From NCBI RefSeq assembly GCF_020782235.1, contig NZ_JAJGNO010000005.1:186001-250000 (forward strand): DNA of 64,000 nt, written 5' to 3'. Positions 27,399 through 35,928 of this stretch are shown here, in pieces. The DNA comes from Sphingobium naphthae (lineage in GTDB: Bacteria; Pseudomonadota; Alphaproteobacteria; Sphingomonadales; Sphingomonadaceae). Each line of letters begins with the position of its first letter. Positions within the stretch are counted from its first letter, which is position 1. The translations under genes and the position numbers were made by a program. The notes beneath the pieces were generated by a model. That model was not told the DNA's origin, searched no databases, and was given only the letters and a program-made list of their open reading frames with translations.

Positions 27399-28664
27399 TC
27401 ATTGCGCGACGATGCCGGAAAGCGTGGCGGGATTGCCGTCCGACGGCCGCGGCGCGATACCGAGCAGCCGCGCGAGCAGCGGATAGACATCGACATTGGC
27501 GAAGTCGGGCGCGGGTTTGGCCCCGGGCGCGAAGGCCGGGCCGTTGGCGATGAACAGCGCCTGCATTTCGGGCGCGCGATCGTCCCAGCCATGGCTGCCG
27601 CCGCTGACCGACTTGGTCGGCGCGGTCGGCTGGATTTCCCATCCGGTTTCGCCAAGGCACAGATAGGGCGGGATGCGTTGGTGCGTGCCATAATGGAAGC
27701 GGGCGGGAATATCGCCCTTGCGCCAGCATTGCATATGAGCGTGGGGCTTGAGCAGCGCGGCTTCCAGCGCCTTCTCGCGACCCGGCACGGCGGCGAGCGT
27801 CGCATAGGGGCCGGATTCGACCACGCGGTAATTCGCCGAATCGGCGACCTTGTCCAGCGCCACGACCCGCTCGCTGGAGCTGGCGGCCATGCCATGATCA
27901 GCGACGATGACGAGGTTGGCGGGCTGGCCCATCGCCTTCAGGCCGGCGACCAGATCGCCGATATGCCCGTCCACATCGGCCAGCGCCTTCGTCGTTTCCG
28001 GCGCATCGGGGCCATATATATGGCCGGCGGTGTCGACGATGTCGAAATAGAGCGTCACGAATGTCGGCCGGATGTCCGCCGGTCGGCGCAGCACGTCCAG
28101 CACCATGTTGACGCGCTGCGCGCCGCTGATCGCCTGGTTGAATTGCGCCCAGTCGCTCGGCCGCGTGCCGCCGGTGATGGCGTAGGGCCAGCTGGACGCC
28201 TTCGTCCCGCCCCAGGGCACGTTGGAGCCCGGCCAGAACATGGTCGCGGTGCGCACGCCCGCCTTCTCCGCGGTCACCCAGATGGGTTCGGCCTCGTTCC
28301 ACCAATAGGGGTCGTCGCTCGCCATGGTGAACTTGTCGTCCGGGCGGCTGGCGTCCTCCATGCTGTTGGCGACGATGCCATTGCGGTCGGGCCGGTCGCC
28401 CGTGACGATCGCCCAGTGATTGGGGAAGGTCTTGGTGGGGAAGGAGGGGCGCATCGGCGCTTCGACCCCGTTGGCGCCCAGCGCTGCGAGCTGCGGCGTC
28501 ACGCCACGCTGGAGATAATCGGCGCGAAAGCCGTCGATCGAGATGAGGATGGTGACGGGCGCGCGCTGTTGCGCCTGGGCGACCGGCGCGGACGGCTGGA
28601 CGGGCATGGTGGCGCAGGCGCCCAGGCACAGGAGAGCGGGAAGGAGGAAGGGGAGGCGAAGCAT
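27399..28664 (-). CDS. Nucleotide pyrophosphatase/phosphodiesterase (NPP family) lipoprotein
   Basis: An alkaline-phosphatase-superfamily enzyme of 421 residues with a lipoprotein signal (LPALLCLGAC, lipobox Cys near residue 16). Metal ligands and the nucleophile Thr lie in ISIDGFRADYL and PSFPTKTFPNHWAIVTG; further ligands are in DIVDTAGHIYGP, VIVADHGMAA and the histidine-containing SGGSHGWDD. The architecture matches ectonucleotide pyrophosphatase/phosphodiesterases, which release phosphate from nucleotides or phosphodiesters. Co-transcription with phoD and the upstream Pho box suggest phosphate scavenging. Confidence 0.9.
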   Translation of the reverse strand: MLRLPFLLPALLCLGACATMPVQPSAPVAQAQQRAPVTILISIDGFRADYLQRGVTPQLAALGANGVEAPMRPSFPTKTFPNHWAIVTGDRPDRNGIVANSMEDASRPDDKFTMASDDPYWWNEAEPIWVTAEKAGVRTATMFWPGSNVPWGGTKASSWPYAITGGTRPSDWAQFNQAISGAQRVNMVLDVLRRPADIRPTFVTLYFDIVDTAGHIYGPDAPETTKALADVDGHIGDLVAGLKAMGQPANLVIVADHGMAASSSERVVALDKVADSANYRVVESGPYATLAAVPGREKALEAALLKPHAHMQCWRKGDIPARFHYGTHQRIPPYLCLGETGWEIQPTAPTKSVSGGSHGWDDRAPEMQALFIANGPAFAPGAKPAPDFANVDVYPLLARLLGIAPRPSDGNPATLSGIVAQ

Positions 28665-28717
28665 GGCGACTCTGTTCTTTGTCTTTGAGGCGATGCGTCG
28701 CGCTTAGCAGCAAGCAT

Positions 28718-28735
28718 GTGACGGTAAAGTGACGT
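28718..28735 (-). promoter_or_regulatory. Candidate Pho box
   Basis: On the minus strand the 18 nt read ACGTCAC-TTTA-CCGTCAC: two 7-bp direct repeats with an 11-bp period, the arrangement of PhoB-binding Pho boxes (CTGTCAT-N4-CTGTCAT type). It ends 53 nt upstream of the start codon of the phosphodiesterase-phoD operon, a position suitable for activation. Confidence 0.72.
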
Positions 28736-28749
28736 TATGTCCCAGGGGA

Positions 28750-29244
28750 TCACGCCAGATGATCGCGTAGCGTCATCCAGTGCTGGCGCTTCGCCTCGCG
28801 TGAAAGGCTGGCATAGGCGCCCGAGGTCGAGGGGAGGTCGATAAGCGTCAGGTCGGGCCGGGCGCTGAGCTGCCGCCGGCCATGAAGCGCGGCGGTCTTC
28901 CCGTTGAAGGCGACTGCGCGCAGCGCCGGCAGGCGCGCGGCGAACAGGCCAAGGTCGCGCAGTTCCGCGCCGCGGATGCGACTGTCCAGGCTGCCTTCGC
29001 GCTCCGCGCTCTCGATCACGTCCCACAGGCCGACGCCCCGCGCCCGCAGCCGCTTGAGCCGCAGGGCGTAGGGCTGGCTGCGCAGTTCCTCCTCCAGCAC
29101 ATCGCCGATCAGATGCCAGAAGGCATTGCCGCGATGGGCATAATATTCGCCCTGCCGGATCGAGGCGTCGCCAGGAAGGCTGCCCAGGATCAGCAGCCGC
29201 GTGTCAGCGTCGACGCTGGGCGGGAAAGCGGATTTGAGAGCCAT
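28750..29244 (-). CDS. DNA-deoxyinosine (hypoxanthine) glycosylase, UDG-superfamily
   Basis: A uracil-DNA-glycosylase-fold protein of 164 residues. The motif LLILGSLPGDASIRQGEYYAH with NAFWHLIG (about residues 18-47) matches family 6 glycosylases that excise hypoxanthine from deaminated DNA; the segment DLPSTSGAYA near the C-terminus is the second active-site loop. It would act in base excision repair. It stands between the phosphatase operon and ychF, with short gaps on both sides. Confidence 0.82.
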   Translation of the reverse strand: MALKSAFPPSVDADTRLLILGSLPGDASIRQGEYYAHRGNAFWHLIGDVLEEELRSQPYALRLKRLRARGVGLWDVIESAEREGSLDSRIRGAELRDLGLFAARLPALRAVAFNGKTAALHGRRQLSARPDLTLIDLPSTSGAYASLSREAKRQHWMTLRDHLA

Positions 29245-29364
29245 GCGATCTCACCCCGGGCGCGTCACTGGCGCAAGCCGGACCAACGGCCAACCGAACG
29301 CCAGAAGCCCGTAGCTGAACCGGGCTCCCGCCTTGGCAGGAACCCGGTCCGACCAGTCGCCCTG

Positions 29365-30465
29365 TCAGACGTTGAACCGGAACAGCATGATGTCGCCATC
29401 CTGGGTGACATACTCCTTGCCTTCGGAGCGCCACTTGCCCGCTTCCTTGGCTCCGGCCTCGCCATTATATTGGACATAGTCGGCATAGGCCATGGTTTCG
29501 GCGCGAATGAAGCCCTTTTCGAAGTCGGTGTGGATCGCGCCGGCGGCCTGGGGCGCCTTGCTGCCCTTGGCGACCGTCCAGGCGCGCGCTTCCTTGGGGC
29601 CAACGGTGAAGAAGGTGATGAGGCCGAGCAGTTCGTAGCCGGCGCGGATGATGCGGGCGAGGCCCGCTTCGGTCAGGCCAAGGGCCTCCAGATATTCGGC
29701 GCGCTCCTCGACCGGCATGGTGACCAGTTCGGCCTCGATCGCGGCGGACACGATGACCGCCTTGGCATTTTCCGCCGCCGCCTTTTCGAACACGCGGGCG
29801 CTGTGGGCGTTTCCGGTAGCGGCGCTTTCTTCCTCGACATTGCAGACATAGAGGACGGGCTTCGACGTGAGCAGCTGCGCCTGCGCAAAGAGGCGTTCTT
29901 CCTCCGGATCCCGGGGCACGGTGAGCCGGGCGGGCTTGCCGTCGCGCAGCAGGTCGAGCGCCTGGCCAAGGACCGACGCGGCGGCCTTCGCCTCCTTGTC
30001 GCCCTGCGCCGCCTTCTTGGCGAAATTGGGAACGCGCTTTTCCAGGCTTTCCAGATCCGCGAGCATCAATTCGGTCTCGACCGTCTCGGCGTCGGCGATC
30101 GGATCGACCTTGCCCTCGACATGCGTGATGTCGTCATCCTCGAAGCAGCGCAGAACATGGACGATCGCGTCGACTTCGCGGATATTGGCGAGGAACTGGT
30201 TGCCCAGCCCTTCCCCCTTGGACGCGCCGCGCACCAGGCCGGCGATGTCGACGAAACTCAGCTGCGTTTCGATGATCTTGGCGCTGCCGCCGATCCTGGC
30301 GATGGTCTGCAGCCGATCGTCGGGCACCGCCACGCGGCCCTCATTAGGTTCGATCGTGCAGAAGGGATAGTTCGCCGCCTGCGCCGCCTGCGTTTCGGTG
30401 AGCGCATTGAACAGGGTGGACTTGCCCACATTGGGAAGGCCGACGATACCGCAACGAAAACCCAT
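29365..30465 (-). CDS. ychF: Ribosome-binding ATPase YchF
   Basis: A universally conserved Obg-family P-loop protein of 366 residues that prefers ATP. Motifs are GLPNVGKSTLFNALT (9-23), the switch region DIAGLVRGASKGEGLGNQFL, and the variant NVEE in place of the NKxD base-specificity motif, which is what gives ATP preference. The C-terminal TGS-like domain ends in EYVTQDGDIMLFRFNV. It binds ribosomes and responds to oxidative stress in other bacteria. It is monocistronic here and diverges from the DUF983 gene. Confidence 0.97.
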   Translation of the reverse strand: MGFRCGIVGLPNVGKSTLFNALTETQAAQAANYPFCTIEPNEGRVAVPDDRLQTIARIGGSAKIIETQLSFVDIAGLVRGASKGEGLGNQFLANIREVDAIVHVLRCFEDDDITHVEGKVDPIADAETVETELMLADLESLEKRVPNFAKKAAQGDKEAKAAASVLGQALDLLRDGKPARLTVPRDPEEERLFAQAQLLTSKPVLYVCNVEEESAATGNAHSARVFEKAAAENAKAVIVSAAIEAELVTMPVEERAEYLEALGLTEAGLARIIRAGYELLGLITFFTVGPKEARAWTVAKGSKAPQAAGAIHTDFEKGFIRAETMAYADYVQYNGEAGAKEAGKWRSEGKEYVTQDGDIMLFRFNV

Positions 30466-30583
30466 TTGAATGCCTTATACGATCGATGTGATGGACGCGC
30501 CGATAGCGCCTTGCGCGCGCAAAGGCCAGCCTTGGGCAAAAGGCGCAGTCGACAGCGGCGCAGGCGCAGGCGATAGGGGAGCG

Positions 30584-31036
30584 ATGACAGAAGATAGCAG
30601 CGATCAGGATGAGGCCTTCTGGACCGACGATCATGGCGGGCGCTGGCGCAAGCGGCCGCCGCACGAGACGGGCCTGCGCGGCCGCTGCCCGCGCTGTGGC
30701 GAGGGACATATGTTTCGCGGCTTCCTGACGATCCGCGATCATTGCGAGGTCTGTGGGCTGGACTATGGCTTCGCCGATCCGGCGGACGGCCCGGCGGTCT
30801 TCGTGCAGCTTTTCGCCTGCGTGCCGGGCGTCATCTTCATCCTGATGCTGGAGATCATGGCGCGGCCGCCCTGGTGGGTGCATCTGGCGGTCGGCCTGCC
30901 GGTGGTGATGCTGACCACGGTGCTGCCGCTGCGCCCGATCAAGGGCTGGCTGGTCGCCGCGCAATTCACCACCCGCGCGCAGGAAGCGGGCACGGCCGAT
31001 CTGTGGGCGAAGCTGCACCGGGGCGATCGTCCCTGA
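30584..31036 (+). CDS. DUF983 membrane protein with zinc-ribbon
   Basis: A 150-residue protein with two CxxC pairs (CPRCGEG and CEVCGLDYG, about residues 32-61) forming a small zinc-binding ribbon, followed by two hydrophobic helices (FVQLFACVPGVIFILMLEIM; LAVGLPVVMLTTVLPL). DUF983 proteins occur near cytochrome-oxidase assembly genes in alphaproteobacteria, but no such gene is adjacent here. The ATG at 30584 has AGGGGAG just upstream; longer readings start inside low-complexity sequence. Function unknown. Confidence 0.8.
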   Translation: MTEDSSDQDEAFWTDDHGGRWRKRPPHETGLRGRCPRCGEGHMFRGFLTIRDHCEVCGLDYGFADPADGPAVFVQLFACVPGVIFILMLEIMARPPWWVHLAVGLPVVMLTTVLPLRPIKGWLVAAQFTTRAQEAGTADLWAKLHRGDRP

Positions 31037-31046
31037 TGTTCCCAGC

Positions 31047-32462
31047 TCAGCCGATCCAGTAGGGAACGATCTGCCGATTGTCGGGATCGACATGGATCGG
31101 GCGGTCGGCGGGCGGGAAGGCGCGCTGGTCGCAGCTCTGGCGCGGACAGAGGCGGCAGGTGATGCCGATCGGCGTCGCAGCGCCTTCCTCGGCCAGATGG
31201 AGCCCATCGGCATAGACGAAATTCGCGGCATGGGCGACTTCGCAGCCCAGGACGACGGCATATCGGCGCGGCGTGCGCTTGTAGCTGCCCGACGGCTTCA
31301 CCAGGCCCTTCGCCATCGAAACATAACGCACGCCATCGGGCGTTTCGCCGAGCTGGACATTGATGCGATCGGGGACGGCGACGGCTTCATGCACGTTCCA
31401 CAAGGGGCAGGCGCCGCCGAAGCGGGCGAATTGCAGGCGCGTGGCGCTGTGCCGCTTGGTGATGTTCCCGGCCATGTCGACGCGGCAGAAGAAGAAGGGG
31501 ATGCCGCGCAGCCCCGGCCGCTGCAGGGTCGACAGTCGGTGGCAGGCCTGTTCGAAACTGACGCCGAAGGTGCGGGCGAGCCGGTCGATATCGTGCCGCA
31601 TCGTCCGCGCGGCTTCCCGAAAGGCGGCATAGGGCATCAGCAGCGCGCCGGCGGCATAATTGCCAAGGCCGATCGCCAGCAGCCGATCCGCGCCCGGCAC
31701 GGGCAGCGCGGCATTGCGCACGACATCGGCGATCACGGCCTGGCCCTCCAGCATCATGAGCTGGTGCCCGAGCATGAACTTGCGGCTTTCGGTCGGCAGC
31801 GCGGCATTGATGAACAGGCGGCGGTCGGCGGCGCGATAGGCGCGCAGCGCGCTGTCGGGCGTTTCGGCGATCAGCGTCTCGATGCCGTGCCGCCGCGCCA
31901 GCGCCTCGACCAGCATGCCTTCGTCCAGCACCTGGCCGGCGGTGAAGCTTTCGGCCATGTCTTCGGCCAGGCAGTCGAGCGCATGAACATAGTTGCCGGA
32001 CTCGTGGAACCAGTCGCGCGCCGCTTCCCAGGGAAGCCGGGCCTGAACCTCATGATCGTTGGCAATCGCCTCCTCGATCATGTTGATCCGTTCATTGGCC
32101 CGCATATGCGCGTTGTAGAGATCGACATAGCGCGCGGCGAACTCGGGGAACTGCAGGTGCAGCTTCTCGATCCGCTCGGGCTCCATCGGCGTGCCCGGCA
32201 GTTCGGGATGCGCCAGCGCATAGGTGAAGGCGCCCAGAAGCTGTTCCTCCTGCCGACTGTCGAAACTCGCCCAGTCCGTCGGAAAAGCGCTGGCGACGGC
32301 CGCCTTCACCTTGGCGGTGAGGGGGCGATCGTCATTCTCAAGCTGGCTGAGATAGGATACGGATATGCCCAGCGCCTGCGCCATCGTCGCCTGGTCCATC
32401 CGGTGGTCCAGGCGAAGCTGACGCAGGCGCGGACCTGCGAAGATACGGTTGCCGCGTGCCAT
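31047..32462 (-). CDS. ScfR-family (short-chain fatty acyl-CoA) transcriptional regulator
   Basis: A 471-residue regulator with an N-terminal Xre helix-turn-helix (LRLDHRMDQATMAQALGISVSYL, about 14-36), an ImmA/IrrE-like middle domain whose HExxH motif is degenerate (GHQLMMLEGQ), and a C-terminal DUF2083 domain with the conserved CRLCPRQSCDQRAFPP. This is the layout of RamB, PrpC-type and PccR regulators, which sense acyl-CoAs. PccR of Rhodobacter sphaeroides activates propionyl-CoA carboxylase genes and binds TTTGCAAA motifs. Here the gene diverges from pccB across a 122-nt region carrying TTTGC/GCAAA half-sites, so it most probably controls the propionyl-CoA cluster. The start is the ATG at 32462; an upstream in-frame ATG would run into the operator. 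Confidence 0.9.
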   Translation of the reverse strand: MARGNRIFAGPRLRQLRLDHRMDQATMAQALGISVSYLSQLENDDRPLTAKVKAAVASAFPTDWASFDSRQEEQLLGAFTYALAHPELPGTPMEPERIEKLHLQFPEFAARYVDLYNAHMRANERINMIEEAIANDHEVQARLPWEAARDWFHESGNYVHALDCLAEDMAESFTAGQVLDEGMLVEALARRHGIETLIAETPDSALRAYRAADRRLFINAALPTESRKFMLGHQLMMLEGQAVIADVVRNAALPVPGADRLLAIGLGNYAAGALLMPYAAFREAARTMRHDIDRLARTFGVSFEQACHRLSTLQRPGLRGIPFFFCRVDMAGNITKRHSATRLQFARFGGACPLWNVHEAVAVPDRINVQLGETPDGVRYVSMAKGLVKPSGSYKRTPRRYAVVLGCEVAHAANFVYADGLHLAEEGAATPIGITCRLCPRQSCDQRAFPPADRPIHVDPDNRQIVPYWIG

Positions 32463-32476
32463 GATCCCGTCCCTAA

Positions 32477-32519
32477 TTTGCGAAGTCGTGATTTGCAAAT
32501 TGGCAAATTCGCATTTGCG
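32477..32519. promoter_or_regulatory. Cluster of TTTGC/GCAAA half-sites: candidate ScfR operator
   Basis: The sequence between the regulator and pccB holds TTTGCGAA (32477-32484), the palindrome ATTTGCAAAT (32491-32500), and GCAAAT-TCGC-ATTTGC (32503-32518), giving five TTTGC/GCAAA half-sites in 43 bp. As I recall, PccR, an ScfR-family member, recognises paired TTTGCAAA elements. The site lies 14 nt from the regulator start and 65 nt from the pccB start, suiting control of both genes. Confidence 0.75.
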
Positions 32520-32584
32520 GAAGAGGGGACGGGCTGGCTAGGGATGCGATCAACCGGTCGGAGCCGCTTTTCGGAGAGATGCCT

Positions 32585-34117
32585 ATGTCGAAGCTCGCCA
32601 TCATCGAACAGCTGGAAGCCAAGCGCGACGCAGCCCGCCTGGGCGGTGGCCAGCGCCGCATCGACGCGCAACATGCCAAGGGCAAGCTGACCGCGCGCGA
32701 ACGGCTCGAAGTGCTGCTGGATGAAGGCAGTTTCGAGGAAGTCGACATGTATGTCGAACATAATTGCGTCGATTTCGGGATGGACGAGGCGCATGTGCCG
32801 GGCGATGGCGTCGTCACTGGATCGGGCACGATCAACGGCCGCTTGGTCTTCGTCTTCAGCCAGGATTTCACCGTCTATGGCGGCGCGGTGTCGGAACGGC
32901 ACGCCATGAAGATCTGCAAGATCATGGACATGGCGATGAAGGTCGGGGCGCCGGTCATCGGCCTGAACGACAGCGGCGGCGCGCGTATCCAGGAAGGCGT
33001 CGCGTCGCTGGCCGGCTATGCGGAAATTTTCCAGCGCAACGTGCTGGCAAGCGGGGTCGTCCCGCAGATCAGCGTCATCATGGGGCCGTGCGCGGGCGGC
33101 GCGGTCTATTCGCCCGCCATGACCGACTTCATCTTCATGGTGAAGGACAGCAGCTTCATGTTCGTGACCGGTCCCGACGTGGTGAAGACCGTCACCAACG
33201 AGGTGGTGACGCAGGAGGAACTGGGCGGGGCGATTGCGCATACGACCAAGTCGGGCGTGGCGGACATCGCGTTCGAAAACGACATCGAGGCGCTGCTGGC
33301 GGTGCGCGATTTCGTCGACTTCCTGCCCGCGTCGAACCGGGAGCCGGTGCCGGAGCGGCCGAGCGCGGACCCGTGGGACCGCATGGAAGAAAGCCTGGAC
33401 ACGCTGATCCCGGCCAACGCCAACCAGCCCTACGACATGCACGAACTGATCCGCAAGATCGTGGACGAAGGCGATTTCTTCGAGGTGCAGCCGGCCCATG
33501 CCGCGAACATCATCTGCGGTTTCGGCCGGGTGGAGGGTCGCACCGTGGGCATCATCGCCAACCAGCCGATGGTGCTGGCCGGCGTGCTGGACATCAACTC
33601 GTCCAAGAAGGCGGGGCGGTTCGTGCGCTTCTGCGACGCGTTCGAAATTCCGATCGTCACCTTTGTGGACGTGCCGGGCTTCCTGCCGGGCACGGCACAG
33701 GAGCATAACGGCATCATCAAGCATGGCGCCAAGCTGCTCTTCGCCTATGCCGAAGCGACCGTGCCCAAGATCACCGTCATCACGCGCAAGGCCTATGGCG
33801 GCGCCTATGACGTCATGTCGTCCAAGCATTTGCGCGGCGACCTGAACTATGCCTGGCCCACCGCCGAGATCGCGGTGATGGGGGCGAAGGGCGCGGTCGA
33901 GATCATCTTCCGCGGCCGCACGGCCGAGGAGATCGCCGAGCGGACCAGGGAATATGAGGACCGCTTCGCCAACCCCTTCGTCGCGGCGAGCAAGGGCTTC
34001 ATCGACGAGGTGATCCAGCCGCATTCGACGCGCCGGCGCATCGCCCTGGGACTGCGGAAGCTGCGCAACAAGGCGTTGGAGAACCCGTGGAAGAAGCACG
34101 ACAATATCCCGCTGTGA
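32585..34117 (+). CDS. pccB: Propionyl-CoA carboxylase beta subunit
   Basis: The carboxyltransferase subunit that moves the carboxyl group from biotin on PccA to propionyl-CoA, giving (S)-methylmalonyl-CoA. The 510 residues show the crotonase-fold carboxyltransferase halves: [20 protein letters not shown] at the N-terminus, [14 protein letters not shown] and [14 protein letters not shown] for the acyl-CoA/oxyanion region, and [17 protein letters not shown] plus [13 protein letters not shown] in the second half. Start choice: GGAG lies 8 bases from the ATG at 32585; the ATG at 32579 is too close. It heads the cluster with thiolase, epimerase and mutase, but pccA lies 5.5 kb further on. Confidence 0.97.
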   Translation: MSKLAIIEQLEAKRDAARLGGGQRRIDAQHAKGKLTARERLEVLLDEGSFEEVDMYVEHNCVDFGMDEAHVPGDGVVTGSGTINGRLVFVFSQDFTVYGGAVSERHAMKICKIMDMAMKVGAPVIGLNDSGGARIQEGVASLAGYAEIFQRNVLASGVVPQISVIMGPCAGGAVYSPAMTDFIFMVKDSSFMFVTGPDVVKTVTNEVVTQEELGGAIAHTTKSGVADIAFENDIEALLAVRDFVDFLPASNREPVPERPSADPWDRMEESLDTLIPANANQPYDMHELIRKIVDEGDFFEVQPAHAANIICGFGRVEGRTVGIIANQPMVLAGVLDINSSKKAGRFVRFCDAFEIPIVTFVDVPGFLPGTAQEHNGIIKHGAKLLFAYAEATVPKITVITRKAYGGAYDVMSSKHLRGDLNYAWPTAEIAVMGAKGAVEIIFRGRTAEEIAERTREYEDRFANPFVAASKGFIDEVIQPHSTRRRIALGLRKLRNKALENPWKKHDNIPL

Positions 34118-34148
34118 GCGGACCATCTTCAGCGGACAGGATCGAGAT

Positions 34149-35339
34149 ATGAGCAACGGACAGGATATCTTCATCGTCGGCGCGGCGCGCACGGCGATCG
34201 GCACATTCGGAGGATCGCTCTCCTCCTTCCGTCCGGCGGAACTGGGCACGATCGTCATCAAGGAAGCGCTGGAGCGGGCGGGCATCGCGCCCGCGGACGT
34301 CCAGAATGTGGTGATCGGGACGGTCGTGCCGACCCAGCCCAAGGATGCCTATGTCAGCCGCATCGCTGCGGTCGACGCGGGCATTCCGGTGGATGCGCCC
34401 GCCATGAACGTCAATCGCCTGTGCGGATCGGGCTTGCAGGCGATCGTGTCGGCAGCGCAGGCGATGGCGCTGGGCGAGCATGACATCGCGGTGGCGGGCG
34501 GCGCCGAATGCATGTCCAACGCGCCGCACATGGTCCTGGCCGCGCGCAATGGGCAGAAGATGGGCAATATCGAGATGGTGGACGCCATGCTCGGTGCGCT
34601 GCACGACCCGTTCGAGAACATCCATATGGGCGTGACGGCCGAAAATGTGGCGGAACGATGCGGCATTGGCCGCGAAGAACAGGATGCCGTGGCCGTCGAA
34701 AGCCACAGGCGTGCCGCCGCGGCCATCGCTGCGGGTTATTTCAAGGAGCAGATCGTCCCGGTCGAGGTGAAGACGCGCAAGGGCGTCATCCGGTTCGACA
34801 CCGACGAGCATGTCCGCGCGGATGCGTCGGCGGAGGGCATGGCGGGCCTGCGTCCGGTGTTCAAGAAGGACGGCACGGTCACGGCAGGCAATGCATCGGG
34901 CATCAATGACGGCGCGGGCGCGGTTGTTCTGGCCAGCGGCAAGGCGGTCGCGGAAAAGGGGTTGAAGCCGCTGGCGCGGATCATCGCCTGGGGTCATGCC
35001 GGCGTGGAGCCGTCCATCATGGGGCTGGGGCCGGTCAAGGCGGTGCCGGTGGCGCTGAAGCGGGCCGGGCTGACGCTGGACCAGATGGACGTCATCGAGT
35101 CCAACGAAGCCTTCGCGGCCCAAGCCTGCGGCGTCGCCAAGGAACTGGGGCTGGACCCGGTCAAGACCAATCCCAATGGATCGGGCATTTCGCTGGGCCA
35201 TCCGATCGGCGCGACCGGCGCCATATTGACGATCAAGGCTGCCTATGAATTGCAGCGGACGGGTGGACGCTATGCGCTCATCACCATGTGCATCGGCGGG
35301 GGTCAGGGCATCGCGATGGTTATCGAGAATGCCGCATGA
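34149..35339 (+). CDS. Acetyl-CoA C-acyltransferase (beta-ketothiolase)
   Basis: A 396-residue thiolase with the acyl-accepting Cys in NRLCGSGLQA (Cys92), the catalytic His in NPNGSGISLGHPIGATG, and the C-terminal Cys in MCIGGGQG. The family covers acetoacetyl-CoA and longer beta-ketoacyl-CoA thiolases such as BktB. Between pccB and the epimerase it may form propionyl-CoA by cleaving 3-ketovaleryl-CoA, or run the condensation for polyhydroxyalkanoate; a second thiolase (phaA) is in the window. Its stop overlaps the epimerase start by 4 nt. Confidence 0.92.
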   Translation: MSNGQDIFIVGAARTAIGTFGGSLSSFRPAELGTIVIKEALERAGIAPADVQNVVIGTVVPTQPKDAYVSRIAAVDAGIPVDAPAMNVNRLCGSGLQAIVSAAQAMALGEHDIAVAGGAECMSNAPHMVLAARNGQKMGNIEMVDAMLGALHDPFENIHMGVTAENVAERCGIGREEQDAVAVESHRRAAAAIAAGYFKEQIVPVEVKTRKGVIRFDTDEHVRADASAEGMAGLRPVFKKDGTVTAGNASGINDGAGAVVLASGKAVAEKGLKPLARIIAWGHAGVEPSIMGLGPVKAVPVALKRAGLTLDQMDVIESNEAFAAQACGVAKELGLDPVKTNPNGSGISLGHPIGATGAILTIKAAYELQRTGGRYALITMCIGGGQGIAMVIENAA

Positions 35340-35797
35340 AACTCGGTCGACTGAATCATATCGGCGTCGCGACGCCGTCGCTGGAGGCCTCGCTCGCTTA
35401 TTATCGCGACGTGATGGGCGCTACTCTGGCGCACGAACCGTTCGACCTGCCCGCGCAGGGCGTGAAGGTCTGCTTCGTCGACACGCCGGGTGAAGACGGC
35501 ACGGCAGGCACGCAGATAGAACTGATCGAGCCACTGGGCGAGAACTCGCCCATTCACGGCTTCATCGCAAAGAACCCGGCCGGGGGGCAGCATCATATGT
35601 GCTATGAAGTGCCCGACATCCATGCGGCCAAGGCCTGGTTCGAAGGATTGGGAAAGAAGGTTCTGGGTGAGCCGCGCATCGGCGCGCATGGCACGCCGAT
35701 CTTCTTCGTGCATCCCAAGGACATGAACGGCGTGCTGACCGAAATCATGGAGACGCCGAAGGTGAGGCGGGGCACTGAAAATCACCGTTCGTCCTGA
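35336..35797 (+). CDS. mce: Methylmalonyl-CoA epimerase
   Basis: Converts (S)- to (R)-methylmalonyl-CoA between the carboxylase and the mutase. The 153-residue vicinal-oxygen-chelate protein has the N-terminal His in LNHIGVATPSLEASLAYYRDVMG, TQIELIEPLGE with a metal-binding Glu, and GGQHHMCYEVPDI with the second His pair; a further Glu is in VLTEIME. The start ATG overlaps the thiolase stop (ATGA). The last five residues and the stop codon fall inside a dispersed palindromic repeat, so the original C-terminus has been replaced. Confidence 0.95.
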   Translation: MKLGRLNHIGVATPSLEASLAYYRDVMGATLAHEPFDLPAQGVKVCFVDTPGEDGTAGTQIELIEPLGENSPIHGFIAKNPAGGQHHMCYEVPDIHAAKAWFEGLGKKVLGEPRIGAHGTPIFFVHPKDMNGVLTEIMETPKVRRGTENHRSS

Positions 35798-35900
35798 GTA
35801 ACCACTGAGCTTGTCGAAGTGATGTATCGAAGGATCGAGCCAGGCGCGGACCCTTCGATACGAGGCTTCGACTAGCTCAGCCTCCACTCAGGGCGAACGG
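35785..35900. repeat. Dispersed palindromic repeat (CTGAGCTTGTCGAAG family)
   Basis: A roughly 116-bp imperfect palindrome: outer arms CCGTTCGTCCTGAG (35785) and CTCAGGGCGAACGG (35887), next CTGAGCTTGTCGAAG against CTTCGACTAGCTCAG, and inner TATCGAAGG against CCTTCGATA. It belongs to the intergenic REP-like elements common in sphingomonads; a related copy lies at 39454-39535. It overlaps the last codons of mce and may form an mRNA-stabilising hairpin before the mutase gene. Confidence 0.8.
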
Positions 35901-35928
35901 CATATGTTTTGGGATTGGGTTGAAAACT

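Noticed and set aside
29290-29345. Terminator hairpin downstream of ychF
   Set aside because: Only a 6-bp ACCGGG/CCCGGT match with a long loop is visible and there is no T-run.
32306-34342. A 678-residue minus-strand frame across pccB
   Set aside because: Antisense of pccB that also runs through the operator and into the regulator; no domain recognised.
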